Shown here: positions 8,873 through 16,891 of the stretch, one piece after another
Layout of the letters: each line of letters starts with the position of its first letter
How positions within the stretch are numbered: position 1 is the stretch's first letter
Source: Nakamurella multipartita DSM 44233
GTDB lineage: Bacteria; Actinomycetota; Actinomycetes; Mycobacteriales; Nakamurellaceae
Reading direction: 5' to 3'
Length of the DNA stretch: 64,000 nt
Assembly: GCF_000024365.1 (NCBI RefSeq)
Contig: NC_013235.1
Span: 1,364,001 to 1,428,000 of the forward strand
The notes under the pieces: generated by a model
What the model was told of the DNA's origin: nothing
Database searches by the model: none
The model's input: the letters and a program-made list of their open reading frames with translations, nothing else
Position numbers and translations under genes: made by a program

Positions 8873-8889
8873 GTCGCCATGATGCGCTC

Positions 8890-8895
8890 TACGCT
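8890..8895 (+). promoter_or_regulatory. Putative -10 hexamer TACGCT of a leaderless DUF4031 transcript
   Basis: TACGCT fits the actinobacterial TANNNT -10. It ends 6 nt before the GTG at 8902, the spacing that puts the transcription start on the start codon. No clear -35. Confidence 0.4.
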
Positions 8896-8901
8896 CATCC
8901 G

Positions 8902-9183
8902 GTGACCGTGCTGATCGATCCGCCACGCTGGCCGGCCCACGGCCGGCGCTGGTCGCACCTGGTCAGCGACCATTCCTACGCCGAACTGCACGCGTTCGCC
9001 GCGGCCAACGGCATCCCACCGCGCGGGTTCGACCACGACCACTACGACGTGCCCGACGAGCGGTACCAGGCGCTGATCGGGGCCGGCGCGGTGCCGGTGG
9101 AGGCCCGGGAACTGGTGCGGCGGCTCACCGCGGCCGGGCTGCGGCGTCCCAAGCGCGATCGGCGGACCAGCGGGCTTCGATAG
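8902..9183 (+). CDS. DUF4031 domain-containing protein
   Basis: 93-residue protein beginning TVLIDPPRWPAHGRRWSHLV and containing HYDVPDERY. These are the conserved blocks of DUF4031, a small actinobacterial family of unknown function with many conserved His/Asp/Tyr residues. The start is the GTG at 8902, 6 nt after a -10-like TACGCT, so translation may be leaderless. It is divergent from corA and followed by guaA. The basic tail RRPKRDRRT is typical of the family. No function is assigned. Confidence 0.85.
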   Translation: MTVLIDPPRWPAHGRRWSHLVSDHSYAELHAFAAANGIPPRGFDHDHYDVPDERYQALIGAGAVPVEARELVRRLTAAGLRRPKRDRRTSGLR

Positions 9184-9282
9184 ACTCCGCCGGTTCCGCG
9201 TTCGCACCGGCGACGTCCCACCTGTGACCTGCCACCGGTGTGTCGTCCACCCGCGAGGCCCCACCAGCGAGAGGCAACCGCC

Positions 9283-10857
<1,575 letters not shown>

Positions 10858-10864
10858 CCCGGCG

Positions 10865-12097
10865 GTGACCCGGGACGAGCACGCGGCCGGCCGGTCGCGG
10901 GTCTGGCTGATCGTTGCCCTCGGGTCGTTGTCGGCGTTCGGGCCGCTGTGCCTGGACATGTACCTGCCGGCCCTGCCGGTGCTCCCGGGGGAGCTGAACT
11001 CGACCGCCGCGGCCGCCCAGCTCAGCCTGTCCGCCTGCATCATCGGGCTGGCCGTCGGCCAGGTGATCACCGGCCCGCTCTCGGACCGGCTGGGCCGCCG
11101 CCGCCCGCTGCTGCTGGGGGTGGCCCTGTTCGCGCTGGTCAGCGCGCTGTGCGCGGTGACAACGTCGATGACGCTGCTGATCGGGCTGCGGCTGGTGCAG
11201 GGCGCGGCCGGAGCGGCCGGGATCGTCATCGGGCGGGCCGTGATCGCCGACCTGTTCACCGGCAAGGCGGCCGCCTCGTTCTTCGCCGCGGTCGCCTCGA
11301 TCAACGGGCTGGCGCCGATCCTGGCCCCGGTGATCGGCGGGCAGATCCTGCGGGTGGGGACCTGGCGGACGGTGTTCTGGGTGTTGGCCGGCATCGGGGT
11401 GGTGCTGCTGGTGCTGGCGTTCTTCGTCATCCGCGAGTCCCTGCCGCCGTCGCGGCGCTCGGCCGGCGGCCTGGGCGCCACCCGCCGGGCGTTCGGCACT
11501 CTGGTCCGCGACCGTGGGTACGTCGGCTGTGTGCTGGCCGGCTCCCTGGTCACTGCCGCGATGTTCGGCTACATCTCCGCGTCGCCGTTCCTGCTGCAAG
11601 ACCGGTTCGGTCTGTCCGCGCAGTGGTTCAGCGCGTGCTTCGCGCTCAACGCGCTGGGCATCGTCGCCGCGACCCAGGTCGGCCGGCTGCTGTTGCGCCG
11701 GGTCAGCTCGCTGTGGTTGCTGTCCCTCGGGGTCGTCCAGGGTCTGCTCGGGGCGATGCTGCTGGCCGTGACCGTGGCTGCCGGGTGGGGTCTGGCGATG
11801 GTGCTGGTGTCGCTGTTCGTCATGGTGTCCGCGGTCGGCTTCGCGCTGCCGCACGCGTCGGCGATCGCCATGGACCGGCATCGCCGGATCGCCGGCTCGG
11901 CGTCCGCCCTGCTCGGGTTGACCCAGTTCGCGCTGGGCGCGGTGACCGCGCCGCTGGTCGGCCTGGGCGACCCGGCCTCCGGGGTGGCCCTGGCCGGGAC
12001 CGCGGTGATCGCGACCGGGCTGGGGGCGCTGGCCCTGCTGGTCGGGCGGTCGGCCGTCGGCGGGCCCGGGCCGGCGCGGGTGGTCGGGGCGGGCTGA
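10865..12097 (+). CDS. Bcr/CflA-type multidrug efflux MFS transporter
   Basis: 410-residue membrane protein with about 12 transmembrane helices. The N-terminal half has the drug:H+ antiporter signatures: LCLDMYLPALP in helix 1, the motif A loop GPLSDRLGRRRPLL, and RLVQGAAGAAG (motif C region). This combination is characteristic of the Bcr/CflA subfamily of 12-TMS drug exporters in the inner membrane. GTG start at 10865, 10 bp after guaA. A strong hairpin follows the stop. Substrates are unknown. Confidence 0.88.
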   Translation: MTRDEHAAGRSRVWLIVALGSLSAFGPLCLDMYLPALPVLPGELNSTAAAAQLSLSACIIGLAVGQVITGPLSDRLGRRRPLLLGVALFALVSALCAVTTSMTLLIGLRLVQGAAGAAGIVIGRAVIADLFTGKAAASFFAAVASINGLAPILAPVIGGQILRVGTWRTVFWVLAGIGVVLLVLAFFVIRESLPPSRRSAGGLGATRRAFGTLVRDRGYVGCVLAGSLVTAAMFGYISASPFLLQDRFGLSAQWFSACFALNALGIVAATQVGRLLLRRVSSLWLLSLGVVQGLLGAMLLAVTVAAGWGLAMVLVSLFVMVSAVGFALPHASAIAMDRHRRIAGSASALLGLTQFALGAVTAPLVGLGDPASGVALAGTAVIATGLGALALLVGRSAVGGPGPARVVGAG

Positions 12098-12113
12098 CCC
12101 CGGGCGCAGACGC

Positions 12114-12148
12114 CGACCGGCCCCGCCTCCCGGAGGCGGGGCCGGTCG
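12114..12148. terminator. Perfect 17-bp hairpin between convergent genes
   Basis: CGACCGGCCCCGCCTCC at 12114-12130 pairs with its exact reverse complement at 12132-12148. It has no long T-tract. Its position between the MFS gene and the converging membrane-protein gene suggests a bidirectional terminator. Confidence 0.7.
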
Positions 12149-12157
12149 ATTGCTCGG

Positions 12158-12379
12158 TCAGCGGGGCTGGCGGCCCCGACCGGGCAGCGCGGTGAGCAGC
12201 AGCCCGATCCCGACGGCGGCCACGATCCCGGCGACCACCCACTTGGTCCACTCGGTGAACAGCCAGAACGGGTTTCCGGTGAAGCCGACCGACGCGACGG
12301 CCAGGAAGGCCAGCGAGAACAGCAGTCCGATCCAGTTGACGCCGCGCCGGCGTCCGGTCGTGGTGGTGGACTCAGCCAT
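12158..12379 (-). CDS. Small membrane protein (2 TM), coupled to PspC gene
   Basis: 73 residues with a short Thr/Arg-rich N-terminus and two hydrophobic segments (about 17-34 and 46-64), ending in a basic tail GRGRQPR. Its ATG overlaps the stop of the upstream PspC/toast-rack gene by 8 bp, so the two are co-translated. No family is recognised; a role together with the PspC protein is only inferred from coupling. Confidence 0.7.
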   Translation of the reverse strand: MAESTTTTGRRRGVNWIGLLFSLAFLAVASVGFTGNPFWLFTEWTKWVVAGIVAAVGIGLLLTALPGRGRQPR

Positions 12380-13766
12380 GGCGCACCGTCGCCTGGCCGG
12401 CTCCGACGTGCACCGTCAGATTGATGGTGCCCTCGTCCGACGAGCCCCGTTGGGTGGTGCTGACCTCCTGCTGCAGGCCGTCCTGGGTCTGGCCCAGGCA
12501 GTCGATCTCGCCGGCATTGGCCGAGCAGGTCAGGTTGACGTTGGCGTCCGCGGGCACGATGACGGTGGCCTGACCGGCCCGGACGGTCACCTCGGTGTCC
12601 ACGCTCTGGCCGGGGGTGACCGACAGTTGCCGCAGGTCCAGCGTGCCCTGCCCGCCGTTGAGGACGAAGTCCTGCTCGGCGGCGGCGACCGTGGTCGGGA
12701 CCCAGGTCTGCTGGCCGTAGCCGGTGGTGCCGTTGATCCCGGTGATGGTCAGCGCCAGCGTCACCAGGGACAGGAAGATCCCGGGCCCGATCAGCGAGCC
12801 GCCCCGGCCGCGCAGCGAGCCGATGAGCAGGCCGACGGCGACGACGGCCAGGGCGAGGGCGGCGACCCCGGCCCAGCTCAGGGCCCACCAGCCCTGCAGG
12901 ATGCCGACCGTGGCCAGGCCGCCGACCAGCAGCACCACTCCGAGGGTGACCCGGCCGATCACCGACCGCTGGCGAGGGGCCGGCGGTGGCGGCGGGGCCG
13001 CCGGTTCGGGCAGGTCCCAGGCGAAGGGCGCGACCCCCAGCGGATCCCAGGCCGGCGGCTGGGCCGGCCCGGCGGTCGGCGAGCCGGGCTCGTCCTTGCG
13101 CAGGTTGACCCGCTCCGCCGGCGGGGTCCCGTCGGCCTTCTCGTCCCAGAACGCGGGCCGGTCGAACGGCGAGGCGGCGGGTTGCGGGCCGGACTGCCCG
13201 CTCGAACCGGCCGCGTCCGTCGACCCGGACCACGGCTGGCGGGCCACCCACTGTTCGGCCTGCTCACCCCAGGACCGGCCGGTCTCGGCGGCCTTGCTCG
13301 ACCACTGGTCCACCCACGGCGGGGTGCTGCCCTTGGCGCAGGAACGGCTCTTGTTTCGGACGATCAGCACGACCACCACGCCGGCGATCACCAGCGGCCA
13401 GAACGGCAGACCCCAGGAGAACATCGACAGCACGGAGATCAGCGCGACGATCGCCAGGGCGAGCGCGACGATCGGCGGCGTGGCCGACCGGCCGCGGCCG
13501 AGCAGCGCTTCGGCGGGGGAGACCTCGTCGCCGTCGGCGGGCAGCAGCAGCCAGCCCAGCACGTACAGCAGGAAGCCGAAGCCACCGAAGATGGTCAGGA
13601 CGACGAAGGCAACCCGGATCAGGACCGGGTCGACCCCGAAGACCCGGCCGATGCCGCCGGCCACACCCGCGATCTTGCGGTCAGTGCCCGAACGACGGGG
13701 GCGCCGCGACCACCAGTCTCCGCCGGCGGCGCCGGGCCCGGCGGGCTGTTCGTGTGCTGTGCTCAT
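12372..13766 (-). CDS. PspC domain membrane protein with C-terminal toast-rack/LiaF-like domain
   Basis: About 464 residues. The PspC domain lies near the N-terminus (DRKIAGVAGGIGRVFGVD, then a hydrophobic segment IRVAFVVLTIFGGFGFLLYV), and further membrane helices follow at about 90-150 and 290-360 around a Pro/Gly-rich linker. The extracellular C-terminus is beta-rich (GGQGTLDLRQL, VRAGQATVIVPADANVNL, GAGQATVRHG), like the LiaF/toast-rack fold. Such proteins sense envelope stress and pair with PspC-type kinases; here one lies divergently 122 bp away. I take the ATG at 13766 (MSTAHEQP); the frame is open upstream to 13859. Confidence 0.85.
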   Translation of the reverse strand: MSTAHEQPAGPGAAGGDWWSRRPRRSGTDRKIAGVAGGIGRVFGVDPVLIRVAFVVLTIFGGFGFLLYVLGWLLLPADGDEVSPAEALLGRGRSATPPIVALALAIVALISVLSMFSWGLPFWPLVIAGVVVVLIVRNKSRSCAKGSTPPWVDQWSSKAAETGRSWGEQAEQWVARQPWSGSTDAAGSSGQSGPQPAASPFDRPAFWDEKADGTPPAERVNLRKDEPGSPTAGPAQPPAWDPLGVAPFAWDLPEPAAPPPPPAPRQRSVIGRVTLGVVLLVGGLATVGILQGWWALSWAGVAALALAVVAVGLLIGSLRGRGGSLIGPGIFLSLVTLALTITGINGTTGYGQQTWVPTTVAAAEQDFVLNGGQGTLDLRQLSVTPGQSVDTEVTVRAGQATVIVPADANVNLTCSANAGEIDCLGQTQDGLQQEVSTTQRGSSDEGTINLTVHVGAGQATVRHG

Positions 13767-13888
13767 GGCTACCAGCGTGCGCGGCCGGGCCGGTCGACCA
13801 CCATCGGGGATCACCCTGGTTCCCCGATCCAGGGTGAACCCGCATACCACTGAGGCCACTCTCGTGTGACTCTGGAGAGGTGAAATCC

Positions 13889-15442
13889 ATGCCTGCGTTG
13901 CGCCGCGCCGCCCGGACGGGCCAGCGCCCGCCCGAGGTGGCCGCCGACCAGGCCACCGACCCGGCCGCCCCCTCCGCCGACGCTCCCGCCGCCGGACCGA
14001 TCCCGGATCGGGCCGGCGAGCCGGCCACCCAGCCCATTCCCGTCGTCACCCCCGACCCGGCGGGGGTGTCCCGGCCCGACCTCGCGGGGGCGTCCCGGCC
14101 CGACCTTGCGGTCGATGCGCCGGCCTCCCCCCGGGTCCCGGTCGGCAGCCGGTACACCGCCGACGGGATCCCGAAGCTGAGCCGCCGCCGCGACTACCGC
14201 GTACTGGGCGGGGTGGCCGGGGGCATCGCCGACCACCTGCGGGTGCGGGTGCTGTGGGTGCGGGTCGCGTTCGTGCTGCTGGCCCTGATGGGCGGCGCCG
14301 GGGTGCTGGCCTACGGGCTGCTGTGGATCTTCGTCCCGCAGGCGTCGCCGGATGCGCCCGCGCCGGAGCCGCCGAGCCCGGTCGAACGCCGGCAGGCGCT
14401 GGGCATCGCCGCGGTCGGGGTGGCCATCCTCATCGTGGTGGCCGCCCTGGGCCTGGGCGATTCGCTCGGGGTGGTCCTCGGCCCGCTGGGCCTGGCCGCC
14501 ATCGGCGCGGCCTTCATCTGGCGCGAGGCCGACGACGCCCGCCGGGCCCGCTGGCGGCGCAGCGCGGCCGGCATCGTCGGCCCGAGCCGGGCGTCCTGGT
14601 GGCGGCTGATCGGCGGCTGCGTGCTCGTCGTCGGCGGGCTGTCGGTGTTCGCGTTGGGTCAGGTCGACTTCACCGCCGTGCAGTCGGCGCTGCTGGCCGT
14701 GGTGCTGACCCTGGTCGGCGTCGCCGTCATCACCATCCCCTGGTGGGTGCGCCTGGTCCGGGACCTGGGCGACGAGCGGCAGGGCCGCATCCGGGAGAAG
14801 GAGCGGGCCGAGATCGCCGCGCACCTGCACGACTCGGTGTTGCAGACGCTGGCCCTGATCCAGCGGCAGGCCGGGGACAGCAAGGAGGTGCTGCGGCTGG
14901 CCCGCAGCCAGGAGCGGCAGCTGCGCACGTGGCTGTACGGGCCGGCCGGGTACGCCGCCGGGCACGGCACCGCGGACTCGCCGGCGCCGGTCGACCAGAC
15001 CTTTGCCGCCAGCCTGGCCGAGGCGGCCGGCGAGGTCGAGGACACCTACAACCTGGCGGTCACACCAGTGATCGTCGGCGACGCGGGCATGGATCAGCAC
15101 CTCAACGCGCTGGTCGCGGCGTCGCGGGAGGCGATGGTCAACGCGGCCAAGCATGCGCAGGTCGAGGAGGTCAGCGTGTACGCCGAGATCGAGGACGGCA
15201 CCGCGAGCGTGTTCGTCCGGGACCGGGGCATCGGTTTCGATCAATCCGTGGTGGGATCGGACCGGCGGGGTCTGGCCGAGTCGATCCGTGGTCGGATGGA
15301 ACGGCACGGTGGCACCGCGACCGTGCGGTCCGCGCCCGGCGACGGCACCGAGATCGAACTGACCATGCCCGTGCGTGATCGCGAGACCGGCGCCGAACCC
15401 GCGCCCGGCGCCAGCCAGCGACAAGGGGATGTCAGCTCATGA
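13889..15442 (+). CDS. PspC-domain sensor histidine kinase (NarL-type partner)
   Basis: 517 residues. A Pro/Ala-rich N-terminus (1-95) precedes a PspC domain (about 98-151, RDYRVLGGVAGGIADHL plus a membrane helix). Three more hydrophobic segments follow, then a HisKA_3 dimerisation helix with AHLHDSVLQTLALIQ (phospho-accepting His314) and a HATPase_c domain with the G1 box DRGIGFD (about 445) and GRMERHGG. The start is the ATG at 13889 with GGAGAGG 8 nt upstream. The last codons overlap the response-regulator ATG (ATGA). Together with the divergent PspC/toast-rack gene this is an envelope-stress signalling unit. Confidence 0.92.
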   Translation: MPALRRAARTGQRPPEVAADQATDPAAPSADAPAAGPIPDRAGEPATQPIPVVTPDPAGVSRPDLAGASRPDLAVDAPASPRVPVGSRYTADGIPKLSRRRDYRVLGGVAGGIADHLRVRVLWVRVAFVLLALMGGAGVLAYGLLWIFVPQASPDAPAPEPPSPVERRQALGIAAVGVAILIVVAALGLGDSLGVVLGPLGLAAIGAAFIWREADDARRARWRRSAAGIVGPSRASWWRLIGGCVLVVGGLSVFALGQVDFTAVQSALLAVVLTLVGVAVITIPWWVRLVRDLGDERQGRIREKERAEIAAHLHDSVLQTLALIQRQAGDSKEVLRLARSQERQLRTWLYGPAGYAAGHGTADSPAPVDQTFAASLAEAAGEVEDTYNLAVTPVIVGDAGMDQHLNALVAASREAMVNAAKHAQVEEVSVYAEIEDGTASVFVRDRGIGFDQSVVGSDRRGLAESIRGRMERHGGTATVRSAPGDGTEIELTMPVRDRETGAEPAPGASQRQGDVSS

Positions 15443-16098
15443 GCCAGCCCGTCAGCGTGTTCGTCGTCGACGACCACGCCCTGTTCCGGACCGGAGTCAA
15501 GGCCGAACTGGCCGGCCTGGGCGACGATCGGATCGCGGTCGTCGGCGAGGCCGGGTCGGTCGGGGAGGCGGTCGTCCGGATCACCTCGAACCCGCCCGAC
15601 GTGGTCCTGCTGGACGTGCACATGCCCGACGGGGGCGGCCGTTCGGTGCTCGAGCAGGTCCACAGCAAGCTGCCCGACGTCGTGTTCCTGGCCCTGTCGG
15701 TGTCCGACGCCGCCGAGGACGTCATCGCCGTCATCCGGGCCGGCGCGCGCGGCTACGTCACCAAGACGATCTCCGGCCGGGAACTCGCGGACGCGATCGT
15801 CCGGGTCTCCGCCGGGGACGCGGTGTTCTCGCCGCGGCTGGCCGGGTTCGTGCTGGACGCGTTCTCCGACCGGGGCTCGCCGGCCCCGATCACCGACCCC
15901 GAGCTGGACCTGCTCTCGCCCCGCGAACGCGAGGTGCTCAAGCTGCTGGCCCGGGGGTACGCGTACAAGGAGATCGCCGCGCAGCTGTTCATCTCGATCA
16001 AGACGGTCGAGACGCACGTGTCGAGCGTGCTGCGCAAGACCCAGAAGTCGAACCGCTACGAGCTGTCCCGGTGGGCCTCCGACCGCCGGCTGGTCTGA
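15439..16098 (+). CDS. LuxR/NarL-family response regulator
   Basis: 219 residues. Receiver domain with acidic pair D11-D12 (VVDDHALF), phospho-acceptor Asp59 (VVLLDVHMPDGGG), and Lys in GYVTKTIS. C-terminal HTH_LuxR domain LSPREREVLKLLARGYAYKE, then IKTVETHVSSVLRK. It shares an ATGA overlap with the PspC kinase gene, so it is the cognate regulator. It should bind DNA when phosphorylated; the divergent PspC operon is the obvious candidate target, by analogy only. Confidence 0.95.
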   Translation: MSQPVSVFVVDDHALFRTGVKAELAGLGDDRIAVVGEAGSVGEAVVRITSNPPDVVLLDVHMPDGGGRSVLEQVHSKLPDVVFLALSVSDAAEDVIAVIRAGARGYVTKTISGRELADAIVRVSAGDAVFSPRLAGFVLDAFSDRGSPAPITDPELDLLSPREREVLKLLARGYAYKEIAAQLFISIKTVETHVSSVLRKTQKSNRYELSRWASDRRLV

Positions 16099-16110
16099 AC
16101 CCGGCGCCGA

Positions 16111-16488
16111 CTACTTGCGGCCGAGCTTGCCTCGGCCCATGGCCAGCAGCATCATGCCCAGGTCGGTGCCGGCCGGACCGAGGGCGCGGAAGCGCTCCAG
16201 CACGGCCATCTCCCGGCTGTAGACGATCTTCGGTCCGCCCAGGCTCTTGCGGGCCCGGCCGATCGCGTGCGAGATGGCGGTGCGCCGCAGGATCAGCTCG
16301 ACCAGCTTGGCGTCGATCTCGTCGATCTCCACGCGCAGCTCGTCGATCCCCTCCTGACTGTCCGGGACGGGCACTTCCTCGGGCGTTTCGCTGGCGACGA
16401 TGTCCGGCTCCGTGATGGTCGATCTGGTCCGCAGATGCACCGGAAGCTTGCTCTCGGTCGACTGCGGGGCGGTCAGGGCACTGGTCAT
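16111..16488 (-). CDS. Chorismate mutase, AroQ class
   Basis: 125 residues. The C-terminal ~85 form the all-helical AroQ fold: IDELRVEIDEIDAKLVELI, then RRTAISHAIGRARKSLGG, then the basic-acidic block SREMAVLERFRALG, which matches the active-site Arg/Lys pattern of AroQ. It converts chorismate to prephenate, the first committed step to Phe and Tyr. The ATG at 16488 follows AAGGAGG. A ~40-residue Ser/Thr/Pro-rich N-terminus precedes the domain. The neighbour uvrD is the same as in mycobacteria (Rv0948c/Rv0949). The 5' region carries an aromatic leader peptide and a terminator, so expression is probably attenuated by Phe/Tyr supply. Confidence 0.9.
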   Translation of the reverse strand: MTSALTAPQSTESKLPVHLRTRSTITEPDIVASETPEEVPVPDSQEGIDELRVEIDEIDAKLVELILRRTAISHAIGRARKSLGGPKIVYSREMAVLERFRALGPAGTDLGMMLLAMGRGKLGRK

Positions 16489-16528
16489 GATGATCCTCCT
16501 TGCCCCTCGTCCGCGATCGGCCGGCACG

Positions 16529-16561
16529 AAAAACGCCCCGGGTCTCGTGGACCTCGGGGCG
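16529..16561 (-). terminator. Intrinsic terminator (attenuator) ahead of chorismate mutase
   Basis: On the minus strand CGCCCCG (16561-16555) pairs with CGGGGCG (16540-16534) and is followed by TTTTT (16533-16529). It lies 40 nt before the chorismate mutase start and 17 nt after the leader-peptide stop, where an attenuator terminator belongs. Confidence 0.75.
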
Positions 16562-16578
16562 TCGTCTGGGCGGGTGGT

Positions 16579-16662
16579 TCAGCCTTCGACGGGCACCGGG
16601 ATCCGGTACCCATAAAAAAACTCGGGCCGCTGCGGGCGGCGGGAGTCGGCGTGGCTGGACAC
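16579..16662 (-). CDS. Aromatic leader peptide (attenuation ORF) of chorismate mutase
   Basis: 27-codon minus-strand ORF from GTG 16662 to TGA 16581-16579. The C-terminal half reads FFYGYRIPVPVEG: two Phe and two Tyr within five residues, just ahead of a gene for Phe/Tyr synthesis. A TCTACT -10-like hexamer ends 6 nt before the GTG, allowing a leaderless mRNA. The codons after FFYGY contain a hairpin (GGGTACCGG with CCGGTGCCC), and the attenuator terminator follows. This is the layout of classical ribosome-mediated attenuation (pheA type). An in-frame GTG 18 nt further upstream is an alternative start. Not confirmed by expression data. Confidence 0.7.
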   Translation of the reverse strand: MSSHADSRRPQRPEFFYGYRIPVPVEG

Positions 16663-16721
16663 GCGATCAGTAGACCACACGACCCCGCCGCCCGGCCACC
16701 CCCCGAGGGCGCGCCCCCTCT

Positions 16722-16796
16722 CCTTGGTGTTGATCATGGCCAGAATGCCGTTTTCGGCGCGCCATCACCGCACCCTTCCCATGATCAACACCAAGG
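16722..16796. repeat. 18-bp perfect inverted repeat upstream of uvrD
   Basis: CCTTGGTGTTGATCATGG at 16722-16739 and its exact reverse complement at 16779-16796, 39 bp apart. It lies in the intergenic region between chorismate mutase and uvrD. It looks like a REP/MITE-type intergenic palindrome, with no gene inside. Confidence 0.85.
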
Positions 16797-16875
16797 GGGG
16801 TGGGCGGGGTGCACCCGAACAGGTGATCGAGTGCGCGGCTTCGCGCGGTGCGCCGTCGCTGTCGGGGGCGGCGGG

Positions 16876-16881
16876 TAGCGT
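16876..16881 (+). promoter_or_regulatory. Putative -10 hexamer TAGCGT of uvrD
   Basis: TAGCGT ends 10 nt before the ATG at 16892, which would give a near-leaderless mRNA and favours that ATG over the GTG at 16880 lying inside the hexamer. Confidence 0.4.
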
Positions 16882-16891
16882 GAGCACCGTC

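Noticed and set aside
16614-16646. Intrinsic terminator made of the GC stem before the seven T residues on the minus strand
   Set aside because: The stem is short and mismatched, and the T-run is better explained as the Phe-Phe-Tyr codons of the leader ORF; it might still act as a pause site.
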